Below, piece after piece: positions 47,222-60,369 of a stretch of DNA of 64,000 nucleotides; the first letter of the stretch is position 1; each line of letters opens with the position of its first letter. A program made the position numbers and the translations under genes. Under the pieces are notes generated by a model. That model was not told the DNA's origin and ran no database searches. It saw only the letters and a program-made list of their open reading frames with translations. The stretch is from Mytilus edulis (lineage: Eukaryota > Mollusca > Bivalvia > Mytilida > Mytilidae). Where the stretch lies: positions 93,066,208-93,130,207 of the forward strand of contig NC_092347.1 of the NCBI RefSeq assembly GCF_963676685.1, read 5' to 3'.

Positions 47222-47605
47222 CTATAATAAACAATGTGGATAGTGATCCTTTGTACATAAATTTCTCATTCTACACCCCATTCTATCCATATTGAGAGAG
47301 TGCGGCTCAAGAATTAAATGTTCCGGCTTAAGACAGATGGGGTTATGGCATATGTGCGAGACATCTAACCGCTCCCCTTGTGAATTTTTATTTGGCATTT
47401 CATCCCTCAAAATATGATGTGCATGCATGTAGGAGAGCCTGTGAACCCTTTCTATTTTTTTCCTTCCATCAGGCCACACAACTGACTTCTTCCCATAGAC
47501 CCCATGCTCTCTACCACCAGTCCACTCAGTACACCCATGCCGACCGCAATTAAAAATAGACTTTTGCATTAAAGATAGTGCTATTTGATTCCAAAAGGCT
47601 TCCAT
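47222..47605 (-). CDS. His-Me finger (I-PpoI-like) endonuclease, copy 1
   Basis: 127 aa, minus strand, convergent with the transposase; the stop codons are 13 bp apart. Residues H84, C86, C91, H96 and N105 (DVSHICHNPICLKPEHL, then LNMDR) have the spacing H-x-C-x4-C-x4-H and H-x20-N of the I-PpoI group (Pfam zf-His_Me_endon): H84 as general base, N105 as metal ligand, C86/C91/H96 with C20 or C25 as first zinc site, and C111/C117/H121/C125 as the likely second. Upstream EWTGG and GVYG resemble the strand that packs before the finger. It should be a compact double-strand DNA nuclease; whether it aids transposition, homing or array growth is unknown. No intron is needed. ATG 47,603-47,605 is the only reasonable start. 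Confidence 0.8.
   Translation of the reverse strand: MEAFWNQIALSLMQKSIFNCGRHGCTEWTGGREHGVYGKKSVVWPDGRKKIERVHRLSYMHAHHILRDEMPNKNSQGERLDVSHICHNPICLKPEHLILEPHSLNMDRMGCRMRNLCTKDHYPHCLL
47226..47231 (+). terminator. Possible poly(A) signal of the transposase, copy 1
   Basis: AATAAA lies 18 bp after the transposase stop and inside the 3' end of the opposite-strand endonuclease gene, so the transcripts should overlap. The same position recurs in every copy. Confidence 0.45.
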
Positions 47606-47690
47606 TGCATTAATATTTACAGGAAAAGAACTTTGGGGTTCTCAGATGTCCTTGAAAAGGTACAGTGACAGGGTGCAAATTCTCCCTATA

Positions 47691-48140
47691 GGGGTAAATT
47701 CAGTAAAAAATCTTCCATTAACTTCAATGTAAACCTACATGTTCAATTAAATTCATAACTTTTTTACCTTTACAAATTAGGAGCTTTCATATTTCATTCA
47801 TTAAAGTACAAATATAGCCCCATTTTTTGCAACCATAAAAACATAGGGTCATGCGGCATTTTCGGGCCTTCCACATGGCTTTGTTTACAAACACTGTAGT
47901 TTCGCACTTAATTCCTACAATGACTCCATCACTTTTCAATCCTGTTTTAAAAAAAAATAAATGCATTCAGCATTATTTAATTATTTTTTTTAACCTCAGA
48001 ATTGATCCATCTAATAAAAAAAATATTATTGAAAACTTTATCTACCAATCATTGCAGCACAGGTCTTCAATTCTATACTGAAAGCTCTCCCCTAAATGGG
48101 CGGTCCCTGATGACGTATATTTATTTACTGAATTTACCCC
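47691..48140. repeat. 450-bp terminal-type repeat R2
   Basis: Same as R1. Flanked by TATA on both sides (47,687-47,690 and 48,141-48,144). Confidence 0.85.
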
Positions 48141-48837
48141 TATAAGAGACAATTCTTCTTCAAATCATACTTGTTTTATATTAATCATGTAATTTAGCCT
48201 ATTCTAAAGTTCCAGATTCAATACAAGATCTGTAGTGGCTAAATTGTCAAAGTTTAAGGAAAATTTGTACTATAGCCCATATTGCGGCCAATGTATATTT
48301 TGTACAAAAAGATGTAAATTGAATGTTGTATAAAAAATGATGTAAAATATATTCTTTAATAAATATGAACTGTTTTTTGTGTTTGTTTGAACAAATAGTA
48401 CCAGTTAATCTTAGAAAGATCTGTCATATTATATTCTGAGGTTAATATCTCCATATATGGAAGTTGTAATGAGTATACCTTGAAAATACCACAAAAAGTT
48501 GTTTCCAAGTCTTTTAAATGAGTGTCATACAAAAAAAAAATCAACATTAATATTTCCCTACACTAAATCTGTGTTTTTATATCTTGTATAGATCATTTAA
48601 AGTGCACACAGATAAGCTATAGGGTCATTCTCTATCAAAGATGAGAATGTCTTATCATACTGGTAGAGCCAGAGAAAAAACAGACTTTTCTTCAACTGTC
48701 ACCCATAAAAATTATATCTTAGCAATAAAATTTATCCTGTTTCTGCACTTTCCTTCTTCTTACTTTTGTTAAATGAAATCAGAGAGTGACAAATATTGTT
48801 ATAAGAATAATTATTTCATAAAAATTTGAATTAAAAA

Positions 48838-51283
48838 ATGGGACGTTATGCTGTACACTTAAAAAAACACAGATTTAAGAAGGGAAATATTCCACATAAC
48901 AGAGGACTTAAATTGAAAAATTCTAAAATACCTGTATTCCCTGTGATTAAATTTGAAAGACTATCCAAGGATGACTTTGATCTTGTGACAAAATCTGTTA
49001 GTATCAAACACTATGCTGAAATTCCTATGCACCCAACATCAGGGCGGCTTCTGCGTCCAAAACAGGCATCCAAGACTGAAGTACAAAAATGTGCAGAAAA
49101 TGAAAATAAGACTGGGTAAGATCATATATTGCATTACAATTGATAAAGCAACTATTTACAGTATTTACTGGAAAATTTCAAACATCACATTAGAGAAACA
49201 AATATTTTATCAACAGTGTATAGATGCAGGGTATGTAATACTGAAAAGTTATACAGAAAATTTTTGAATTGAAGAAACGCATTGAATGATGAAATAAATA
49301 TATTATTTCTACGTACCAAATAATTATTCGCATGTAAAAATACTTGAAAAGTGCTCATTTACAACATTATCTGCATCACAGCCTTAATAACTCTGCTCTG
49401 AAAAATAATGGCTCAAAGGGAGATAATTCTAATTTAAATCTTGATACTACACAATATAAAAAAGACAAATAAGCTATATTTGCTACACAATGATGCAAGA
49501 CAGGGAGTTAATTAATGTCTTTCATTAATTTTTTACCTTTAGATCTGAACAATATACCAACAGAACAGTTACAATAAGTAAAAACACAGAAATGTGGAAT
49601 GAGGTGTTTAGGGAACATCAGAATCTATCCCCTCACTGTAAAGGCAACCTTGAATGGGACTTGTCAAAGGAAAAAAAGTGGGGATCAGCTTGGAGAGAGT
49701 GTGCAAAATGTACACAATGCGCATACAAATCAAAAATGTTTAACTTGTACGAAGAGGTTGCCAGTGTAAAAAGGGGACGACGCGCAGCAAAAATAAATCT
49801 TGGATTACAAGTTGGTCTACACCATACTCCAATTAGTACAGCAAGTTACCGTAAAATCTGTATGGCGTCAAATATTCCTCCTCCATCTGTATCTGGTATG
49901 CAACACACTGCTAATGCAATATCTGAAAAGATAGAAGAAGAAAACATGAGAGATTTACAACGACAAAGGGAGAAAATTAAAAGGATAAAAAAGATACGGG
50001 GGGAAAATCCTGATGTTGTTAACATTCAATCTGACTGTGTATACAATAATGCTATTTATTCTGGAATTGGAAAGACCCCTTTTCAACCAGCAACCCAGTG
50101 TGTGTATACAGTTGCTGAAAATGAAACTTATAAACATAGCATTATAAATACATTACCAAAGTCTAAACTTTGTTCTAAGAGAAAACATACAGTTAGTACA
50201 AATGTAGGCGAACATGCTGGTCCGTGCACGGCAAATATCAACATGCAAGACAGTATAGGAAATGAAGAGCGGTGGGCAAGAGAGTGTTTTGAGGAGCTAA
50301 AAGAGGATGGATTAGAAATAAATGAAGTTACAACTGACCCAGACAGCAGTGCGTACAGGGCGGCAGAGTGTTTATATCAGGAGGGACTAACATCAACAAC
50401 GCCCATCCATTTTCTTGACACTAGACATGTAGCATCTAACCATAGAAAATTTGTAAATAATTTATCCACAGTTTGTGACATCATGCCAGCTCGGTTAAAG
50501 GTGCAAAGAACCCGACTACAAAGTTTGTTTGCTTCTGACATGGCAGCCCGCTGTCAGGCAGAGTTCGTACAGGCTAATATTAGATATCACAAATCCCCTG
50601 ACGTAATGAAATCCAAACTTTCATATGTTTCAGATGCCATAGTGGGCTGTTACTGTGGAGACCACACAGATTGTTCCCTATATTCATTTGTTTGTTCTAA
50701 ATCTAGAAAATCTCAATCATGGATTGACAAAAGTGCATATTTAAAGAGACATAATTTTGAAATTGAGCTAAATGAAAACAGTGAAAATACTCTGCGCCAA
50801 TGTGTCAATTACCGTCTGGGTCCAGGCATGCTTGCTAAAACAGCTAAAAGTGCAAATACACAAAAAGTTGAAGCCCTAAATCGATCCATACGTAGCACTG
50901 TACCAGTTAATGTTACCTATGCTAGAAACTTTACCGGCCGGGTACATACGGCATGTCACAAAGTCAATCATGGTACAGGCAATTCTATCGTCATCTTGTG
51001 TGAGGCTGCTGGTAGTCCAATACAACCGGGTACAAAAGTGGCAAAATCTCTAAAAAAATTAGAGGACCATAGTGATCAAATGAGAAATTGTAAATACTCT
51101 GAAAACAGTATCAATCACAGAAATGCAAGAAAGCATGCTCTGTATGATATACATGCACGGCATCAGGAGGAAAAAGATTATACGAAAAATAAACTTTTAC
51201 CGGTCACTAAAAACAGTCCTATGTACCCAAAAGACCACTCATATGGCAGACTCCGCAAGTCTACCAGGCTTTCAAATAAATAA
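48838..51283 (+). CDS. Mutator-like DDE transposase, copy 2
   Basis: Exons 48,838-49,115 and 49,543-51,283; the predicted protein is identical to copy 1. Intron ends and motifs are unchanged. No lesion is present, so it is potentially functional. Confidence 0.72.
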
Positions 51284-51296
51284 TATTCACCTTAAT

Positions 51297-51680
51297 CTAT
51301 AATAAACAATGTGGATAGTGATCCTTTGTACATAAATTTCTCATTCTACACCCCATTCTATCCATATTGAGAGAGTGCGGCTCAAGAATTAAATGTTCCG
51401 GCTTAAGACAGATGGGGTTATGGCATATGTGCGAGACATCTAACCGCTCCCCTTGTGAATTTTTATTTGGCATTTCATCCCTCAAAATATGATGTGCATG
51501 CATGTAGGAGAGCCTGTGAACCCTTTCTATTTTTTTCCTTCCATCAGGCCACACAACTGACTTCTTCCCATAGACCCCATGCTCTCTACCACCAGTCCAC
51601 TCAGTACACCCATGCCGACCGCAATTAAAAATAGACTTTTGCATTAAAGATAGTGCTATTTGATTCCAAAAGGCTTCCAT
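51297..51680 (-). CDS. His-Me finger endonuclease, copy 2
   Basis: Identical in predicted protein to copy 1, same convergent position, all zinc and catalytic residues present. Confidence 0.8.
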   Translation of the reverse strand: MEAFWNQIALSLMQKSIFNCGRHGCTEWTGGREHGVYGKKSVVWPDGRKKIERVHRLSYMHAHHILRDEMPNKNSQGERLDVSHICHNPICLKPEHLILEPHSLNMDRMGCRMRNLCTKDHYPHCLL

Positions 51681-51765
51681 TGCATTAATATTTACAGGAA
51701 AAGAACTTTGGGGTTCTCAGATGTCCTTGAAAAGGTACAGTGACAGGGTGCAAATTCTCCCTATA

Positions 51766-52215
51766 GGGGTAAATTCAGTAAAAAATCTTCCATTAACTTC
51801 AATGTAAACCTACATGTTCAATTAAATTCATAACTTTTTTACCTTTACAAATTAGGAGCTTTCATATTTCATTCATTAAAGTACAAATATAGCCCCATTT
51901 TTTGCAACCATAAAAACATAGGGTCATGCGGCATTTTCGGGCCTTCCACATGGCTTTGTTTACAAACACTGTAGTTTCGCACTTAATTCCTACAATGACT
52001 CCATCACTTTTCAATCCTGTTTTAAAAAAAAATAAATGCATTCAGCATTATTTAATTATTTTTTTTAACCTCAGAATTGATCCATCTAATAAAAAAAATA
52101 TTATTGAAAACTTTATCTACCAATCATTGCAGCACAGGTCTTCAATTCTATACTGAAAGCTCTCCCCTAAATGGGCGGTCCCTGATGACGTATATTTATT
52201 TACTGAATTTACCCC
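51766..52215. repeat. 450-bp terminal-type repeat R3
   Basis: Same as R2, TATA on both sides. Confidence 0.85.
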
Positions 52216-52912
52216 TATAAGAGACAATTCTTCTTCAAATCATACTTGTTTTATATTAATCATGTAATTTAGCCTATTCTAAAGTTCCAGATTCAATACA
52301 AGATCTGTAGTGGCTAAATTGTCAAAGTTTAAGGAAAATTTGTACTATAGCCCATATTGCGGCCAATGTATATTTTGTACAAAAAGATGTAAATTGAATG
52401 TTGTATAAAAAATGATGTAAAATATATTCTTTAATAAATATGAACTGTTTTTTGTGTTTGTTTGAACAAATAGTACCAGTTAATCTTAGAAAGATCTGTC
52501 ATATTATATTCTGAGGTTAATATCTCCATATATGGAAGTTGTAATGAGTATACCTTGAAAATACCACAAAAAGTTGTTTCCAAGTCTTTTAAATGAGTGT
52601 CATACAAAAAAAAAATCAACATTAATATTTCCCTACACTAAATCTGTGTTTTTATATCTTGTATAGATCATTTAAAGTGCACACAGATAAGCTATAGGGT
52701 CATTCTCTATCAAAGATGAGAATGTCTTATCATACTGGTAGAGCCAGAGAAAAAACAGACTTTTCTTCAACTGTCACCCATAAAAATTATATCTTAGCAA
52801 TAAAATTTATCCTGTTTCTGCACTTTCCTTCTTCTTACTTTTGTTAAATGAAATCAGAGAGTGACAAATATTGTTATAAGAATAATTATTTCATAAAAAT
52901 TTGAATTAAAAA

Positions 52913-55358
52913 ATGGGACGTTATGCTGTACACTTAAAAAAACACAGATTTAAGAAGGGAAATATTCCACATAACAGAGGACTTAAATTGAAAAATTCTA
53001 AAATACCTGTATTCCCTGTGATTAAATTTGAAAGACTATCCAAGGATGACTTTGATCTTGTGACAAAATCTGTTAGTATCAAACACTATGCTGAAATTCC
53101 TATGCACCCAACATCAGGGCGGCTTCTGCGTCCAAAACAGGCATCCAAGACTGAAGTACAAAAATGTGCAGAAAATGAAAATAAGACTGGGTAAGATCAT
53201 ATATTGCATTACAATTGATAAAGCAACTATTTACAGTATTTACTGGAAAATTTCAAACATCACATTAGAGAAACAAATATTTTATCAACAGTGTATAGAT
53301 GCAGGGTATGTAATACTGAAAAGTTATACAGAAAATTTTTGAATTGAAGAAACGCATTGAATGATGAAATAAATATATTATTTCTACGTACCAAATAATT
53401 ATTCGCATGTAAAAATACTTGAAAAGTGCTCATTTACAACATTATCTGCATCACAGCCTTAATAACTCTGCTCTGAAAAATAATGGCTCAAAGGGAGATA
53501 ATTCTAATTTAAATCTTGATACTACACAATATAAAAAAGACAAATAAGCTATATTTGCTACACAATGATGCAAGACAGGGAGTTAATTAATGTCTTTCAT
53601 TAATTTTTTACCTTTAGATCTGAACAATATACCAACAGAACAGTTACAATAAGTAAAAACACAGAAATGTGGAATGAGGTGTTTAGGGAACATCAGAATC
53701 TATCCCCTCACTGTAAAGGCAACCTTGAATGGGACTTGTCAAAGGAAAAAAAGTGGGGATCAGCTTGGAGAGAGTGTGCAAAATGTACACAATGCGCATA
53801 CAAATCAAAAATGTTTAACTTGTACGAAGAGGTTGCCAGTGTAAAAAGGGGACGACGCGCAGCAAAAATAAATCTTGGATTACAAGTTGGTCTACACCAT
53901 ACTCCAATTAGTACAGCAAGTTACCGTAAAATCTGTATGGCGTCAAATATTCCTCCTCCATCTGTATCTGGTATGCAACACACTGCTAATGCAATATCTG
54001 AAAAGATAGAAGAAGAAAACATGAGAGATTTACAACGACAAAGGGAGAAAATTAAAAGGATAAAAAAGATACGGGGGGAAAATCCTGATGTTGTTAACAT
54101 TCAATCTGACTGTGTATACAATAATGCTATTTATTCTGGAATTGGAAAGACCCCTTTTCAACCAGCAACCCAGTGTGTGTATACAGTTGCTGAAAATGAA
54201 ACTTATAAACATAGCATTATAAATACATTACCAAAGTCTAAACTTTGTTCTAAGAGAAAACATACAGTTAGTACAAATGTAGGCGAACATGCTGGTCCGT
54301 GCACGGCAAATATCAACATGCAAGACAGTATAGGAAATGAAGAGCGGTGGGCAAGAGAGTGTTTTGAGGAGCTAAAAGAGGATGGATTAGAAATAAATGA
54401 AGTTACAACTGACCCAGACAGCAGTGCGTACAGGGCGGCAGAGTGTTTATATCAGGAGGGACTAACATCAACAACGCCCATCCATTTTCTTGACACTAGA
54501 CATGTAGCATCTAACCATAGAAAATTTGTAAATAATTTATCCACAGTTTGTGACATCATGCCAGCTCGGTTAAAGGTGCAAAGAACCCGACTACAAAGTT
54601 TGTTTGCTTCTGACATGGCAGCCCGCTGTCAGGCAGAGTTCGTACAGGCTAATATTAGATATCACAAATCCCCTGACGTAATGAAATCCAAACTTTCATA
54701 TGTTTCAGATGCCATAGTGGGCTGTTACTGTGGAGACCACACAGATTGTTCCCTATATTCATTTGTTTGTTCTAAATCTAGAAAATCTCAATCATGGATT
54801 GACAAAAGTGCATATTTAAAGAGACATAATTTTGAAATTGAGCTAAATGAAAACAGTGAAAATACTCTGCGCCAATGTGTCAATTACCGTCTGGGTCCAG
54901 GCATGCTTGCTAAAACAGCTAAAAGTGCAAATACACAAAAAGTTGAAGCCCTAAATCGATCCATACGTAGCACTGTACCAGTTAATGTTACCTATGCTAG
55001 AAACTTTACCGGCCGGGTACATACGGCATGTCACAAAGTCAATCATGGTACAGGCAATTCTATCGTCATCTTGTGTGAGGCTGCTGGTAGTCCAATACAA
55101 CCGGGTACAAAAGTGGCAAAATCTCTAAAAAAATTAGAGGACCATAGTGATCAAATGAGAAATTGTAAATACTCTGAAAACAGTATCAATCACAGAAATG
55201 CAAGAAAGCATGCTCTGTATGATATACATGCACGGCATCAGGAGGAAAAAGATTATACGAAAAATAAACTTTTACCGGTCACTAAAAACAGTCCTATGTA
55301 CCCAAAAGACCACTCATATGGCAGACTCCGCAAGTCTACCAGGCTTTCAAATAAATAA
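52913..55358 (+). CDS. Mutator-like DDE transposase, copy 3
   Basis: Exons 52,913-53,190 and 53,618-55,358; protein identical to copy 1. Confidence 0.72.
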
Positions 55359-55371
55359 TATTCACCTTAAT

Positions 55372-55755
55372 CTATAATAAACAATGTGGATAGTGATCCT
55401 TTGTACATAAATTTCTCATTCTACACCCCATTCTATCCATATTGAGAGAGTGCGGCTCAAGAATTAAATGTTCCGGCTTAAGACAGATGGGGTTATGGCA
55501 TATGTGCGAGACATCTAACCGCTCCCCTTGTGAATTTTTATTTGGCATTTCATCCCTCAAAATATGATGTGCATGCATGTAGGAGAGCCTGTGAACCCTT
55601 TCTATTTTTTTCCTTCCATCAGGCCACACAACTGACTTCTTCCCATAGACCCCATGCTCTCTACCACCAGTCCACTCAGTACACCCATGCCGACCGCAAT
55701 TAAAAATAGACTTTTGCATTAAAGATAGTGCTATTTGATTCCAAAAGGCTTCCAT
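55372..55755 (-). CDS. His-Me finger endonuclease, copy 3
   Basis: Protein identical to copy 1. Confidence 0.8.
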   Translation of the reverse strand: MEAFWNQIALSLMQKSIFNCGRHGCTEWTGGREHGVYGKKSVVWPDGRKKIERVHRLSYMHAHHILRDEMPNKNSQGERLDVSHICHNPICLKPEHLILEPHSLNMDRMGCRMRNLCTKDHYPHCLL

Positions 55756-55840
55756 TGCATTAATATTTACAGGAAAAGAACTTTGGGGTTCTCAGATGTC
55801 CTTGAAAAGGTACAGTGACAGGGTGCAAATTCTCCCTATA

Positions 55841-56290
55841 GGGGTAAATTCAGTAAAAAATCTTCCATTAACTTCAATGTAAACCTACATGTTCAATTAA
55901 ATTCATAACTTTTTTACCTTTACAAATTAGGAGCTTTCATATTTCATTCATTAAAGTACAAATATAGCCCCATTTTTTGCAACCATAAAAACATAGGGTC
56001 ATGCGGCATTTTCGGGCCTTCCACATGGCTTTGTTTACAAACACTGTAGTTTCGCACTTAATTCCTACAATGACTCCATCACTTTTCAATCCTGTTTTAA
56101 AAAAAAATAAATGCATTCAGCATTATTTAATTATTTTTTTTAACCTCAGAATTGATCCATCTAATAAAAAAAATATTATTGAAAACTTTATCTACCAATC
56201 ATTGCAGCACAGGTCTTCAATTCTATACTGAAAGCTCTCCCCTAAATGGGCGGTCCCTGATGACGTATATTTATTTACTGAATTTACCCC
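55841..56290. repeat. 450-bp terminal-type repeat R4 (first of the R-R pair)
   Basis: Full-length repeat directly followed, after TATA at 56,291-56,294, by another full-length repeat. There is no coding segment between them. Confidence 0.88.
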
Positions 56291-56294
56291 TATA

Positions 56295-56744
56295 GGGGTA
56301 AATTCAGTAAAAAATCTTCCATTAACTTCAATGTAAACCTACATGTTCAATTAAATTCATAACTTTTTTACCTTTACAAATTAGGAGCTTTCATATTTCA
56401 TTCATTAAAGTACAAATATAGCCCCATTTTTTGCAACCATAAAAACATAGGGTCATGCGGCATTTTCGGGCCTTCCACATGGCTTTGTTTACAAACACTG
56501 TAGTTTCGCACTTAATTCCTACAATGACTCCATCACTTTTCAATCCTGTTTTAAAAAAAAATAAATGCATTCAGCATTATTTAATTATTTTTTTTAACCT
56601 CAGAATTGATCCATCTAATAAAAAAAATATTATTGAAAACTTTATCTACCAATCATTGCAGCACAGGTCTTCAATTCTATACTGAAAGCTCTCCCCTAAA
56701 TGGGCGGTCCCTGATGACGTATATTTATTTACTGAATTTACCCC
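56295..56744. repeat. 450-bp terminal-type repeat R5 (second of the R-R pair)
   Basis: Full length and same orientation as R4. The junction reads TTTACCCC-TATA-GGGGTAAA, a perfect palindrome around TATA. Confidence 0.88.
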
Positions 56745-57441
56745 TATAAGAGACAATTCTTCTTCAAATCATACTTGTTTTATATTAATCATGTAATTTA
56801 GCCTATTCTAAAGTTCCAGATTCAATACAAGATCTGTAGTGGCTAAATTGTCAAAGTTTAAGGAAAATTTGTACTATAGCCCATATTGCGGCCAATGTAT
56901 ATTTTGTACAAAAAGATGTAAATTGAATGTTGTATAAAAAATGATGTAAAATATATTCTTTAATAAATATGAACTGTTTTTTGTGTTTGTTTGAACAAAT
57001 AGTACCAGTTAATCTTAGAAAGATCTGTCATATTATATTCTGAGGTTAATATCTCCATATATGGAAGTTGTAATGAGTATACCTTGAAAATACCACAAAA
57101 AGTTGTTTCCAAGTCTTTTAAATGAGTGTCATACAAAAAAAAAATCAACATTAATATTTCCCTACACTAAATCTGTGTTTTTATATCTTGTATAGATCAT
57201 TTAAAGTGCACACAGATAAGCTATAGGGTCATTCTCTATCAAAGATGAGAATGTCTTATCATACTGGTAGAGCCAGAGAAAAAACAGACTTTTCTTCAAC
57301 TGTCACCCATAAAAATTATATCTTAGCAATAAAATTTATCCTGTTTCTGCACTTTCCTTCTTCTTACTTTTGTTAAATGAAATCAGAGAGTGACAAATAT
57401 TGTTATAAGAATAATTATTTCATAAAAATTTGAATTAAAAA

Positions 57442-59887
57442 ATGGGACGTTATGCTGTACACTTAAAAAAACACAGATTTAAGAAGGGAAATATTCCACA
57501 TAACAGAGGACTTAAATTGAAAAATTCTAAAATACCTGTATTCCCTGTGATTAAATTTGAAAGACTATCCAAGGATGACTTTGATCTTGTGACAAAATCT
57601 GTTAGTATCAAACACTATGCTGAAATTCCTATGCACCCAACATCAGGGCGGCTTCTGCGTCCAAAACAGGCATCCAAGACTGAAGTACAAAAATGTGCAG
57701 AAAATGAAAATAAGACTGGGTAAGATCATATATTGCATTACAATTGATAAAGCAACTATTTACAGTATTTACTGGAAAATTTCAAACATCACATTAGAGA
57801 AACAAATATTTTATCAACAGTGTATAGATGCAGGGTATGTAATACTGAAAAGTTATACAGAAAATTTTTGAATTGAAGAAACGCATTGAATGATGAAATA
57901 AATATATTATTTCTACGTACCAAATAATTATTCGCATGTAAAAATACTTGAAAAGTGCTCATTTACAACATTATCTGCATCACAGCCTTAATAACTCTGC
58001 TCTGAAAAATAATGGCTCAAAGGGAGATAATTCTAATTTAAATCTTGATACTACACAATATAAAAAAGACAAATAAGCTATATTTGCTACACAATGATGC
58101 AAGACAGGGAGTTAATTAATGTCTTTCATTAATTTTTTACCTTTAGATCTGAACAATATACCAACAGAACAGTTACAATAAGTAAAAACACAGAAATGTG
58201 GAATGAGGTGTTTAGGGAACATCAGAATCTATCCCCTCACTGTAAAGGCAACCTTGAATGGGACTTGTCAAAGGAAAAAAAGTGGGGATCAGCTTGGAGA
58301 GAGTGTGCAAAATGTACACAATGCGCATACAAATCAAAAATGTTTAACTTGTACGAAGAGGTTGCCAGTGTAAAAAGGGGACGACGCGCAGCAAAAATAA
58401 ATCTTGGATTACAAGTTGGTCTACACCATACTCCAATTAGTACAGCAAGTTACCGTAAAATCTGTATGGCGTCAAATATTCCTCCTCCATCTGTATCTGG
58501 TATGCAACACACTGCTAATGCAATATCTGAAAAGATAGAAGAAGAAAACATGAGAGATTTACAACGACAAAGGGAGAAAATTAAAAGGATAAAAAAGATA
58601 CGGGGGGAAAATCCTGATGTTGTTAACATTCAATCTGACTGTGTATACAATAATGCTATTTATTCTGGAATTGGAAAGACCCCTTTTCAACCAGCAACCC
58701 AGTGTGTGTATACAGTTGCTGAAAATGAAACTTATAAACATAGCATTATAAATACATTACCAAAGTCTAAACTTTGTTCTAAGAGAAAACATACAGTTAG
58801 TACAAATGTAGGCGAACATGCTGGTCCGTGCACGGCAAATATCAACATGCAAGACAGTATAGGAAATGAAGAGCGGTGGGCAAGAGAGTGTTTTGAGGAG
58901 CTAAAAGAGGATGGATTAGAAATAAATGAAGTTACAACTGACCCAGACAGCAGTGCGTACAGGGCGGCAGAGTGTTTATATCAGGAGGGACTAACATCAA
59001 CAACGCCCATCCATTTTCTTGACACTAGACATGTAGCATCTAACCATAGAAAATTTGTAAATAATTTATCCACAGTTTGTGACATCATGCCAGCTCGGTT
59101 AAAGGTGCAAAGAACCCGACTACAAAGTTTGTTTGCTTCTGACATGGCAGCCCGCTGTCAGGCAGAGTTCGTACAGGCTAATATTAGATATCACAAATCC
59201 CCTGACGTAATGAAATCCAAACTTTCATATGTTTCAGATGCCATAGTGGGCTGTTACTGTGGAGACCACACAGATTGTTCCCTATATTCATTTGTTTGTT
59301 CTAAATCTAGAAAATCTCAATCATGGATTGACAAAAGTGCATATTTAAAGAGACATAATTTTGAAATTGAGCTAAATGAAAACAGTGAAAATACTCTGCG
59401 CCAATGTGTCAATTACCGTCTGGGTCCAGGCATGCTTGCTAAAACAGCTAAAAGTGCAAATACACAAAAAGTTGAAGCCCTAAATCGATCCATACGTAGC
59501 ACTGTACCAGTTAATGTTACCTATGCTAGAAACTTTACCGGCCGGGTACATACGGCATGTCACAAAGTCAATCATGGTACAGGCAATTCTATCGTCATCT
59601 TGTGTGAGGCTGCTGGTAGTCCAATACAACCGGGTACAAAAGTGGCAAAATCTCTAAAAAAATTAGAGGACCATAGTGATCAAATGAGAAATTGTAAATA
59701 CTCTGAAAACAGTATCAATCACAGAAATGCAAGAAAGCATGCTCTGTATGATATACATGCACGGCATCAGGAGGAAAAAGATTATACGAAAAATAAACTT
59801 TTACCGGTCACTAAAAACAGTCCTATGTACCCAAAAGACCACTCATATGGCAGACTCCGCAAGTCTACCAGGCTTTCAAATAAATAA
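57442..59887 (+). CDS. Mutator-like DDE transposase, copy 4
   Basis: Exons 57,442-57,719 and 58,147-59,887; protein identical to copy 1. Confidence 0.72.
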
Positions 59888-59900
59888 TATTCACCTTAAT

Positions 59901-60284
59901 CTATAATAAACAATGTGGATAGTGATCCTTTGTACATAAATTTCTCATTCTACACCCCATTCTATCCATATTGAGAGAGTGCGGCTCAAGAATTAAATGT
60001 TCCGGCTTAAGACAGATGGGGTTATGGCATATGTGCGAGACATCTAACCGCTCCCCTTGTGAATTTTTATTTGGCATTTCATCCCTCAAAATATGATGTG
60101 CATGCATGTAGGAGAGCCTGTGAACCCTTTCTATTTTTTTCCTTCCATCAGGCCACACAACTGACTTCTTCCCATAGACCCCATGCTCTCTACCACCAGT
60201 CCACTCAGTACACCCATGCCGACCGCAATTAAAAATAGACTTTTGCATTAAAGATAGTGCTATTTGATTCCAAAAGGCTTCCAT
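59901..60284 (-). CDS. His-Me finger endonuclease, copy 4
   Basis: Protein identical to copy 1. Confidence 0.8.
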   Translation of the reverse strand: MEAFWNQIALSLMQKSIFNCGRHGCTEWTGGREHGVYGKKSVVWPDGRKKIERVHRLSYMHAHHILRDEMPNKNSQGERLDVSHICHNPICLKPEHLILEPHSLNMDRMGCRMRNLCTKDHYPHCLL

Positions 60285-60369
60285 TGCATTAATATTTACA
60301 GGAAAAGAACTTTGGGGTTCTCAGATGTCCTTGAAAAGGTACAGTGACAGGGTGCAAATTCTCCCTATA

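Noticed and set aside
44066-47690. int segment as a separate transposon with its own inverted ends
   Set aside because: Its ends (AGAGACAATTCTTC and GTGCAAATTCTCCC) show only weak, offset similarity when one is inverted. The 17-bp perfect inverted ends belong to the 450-bp repeats instead.
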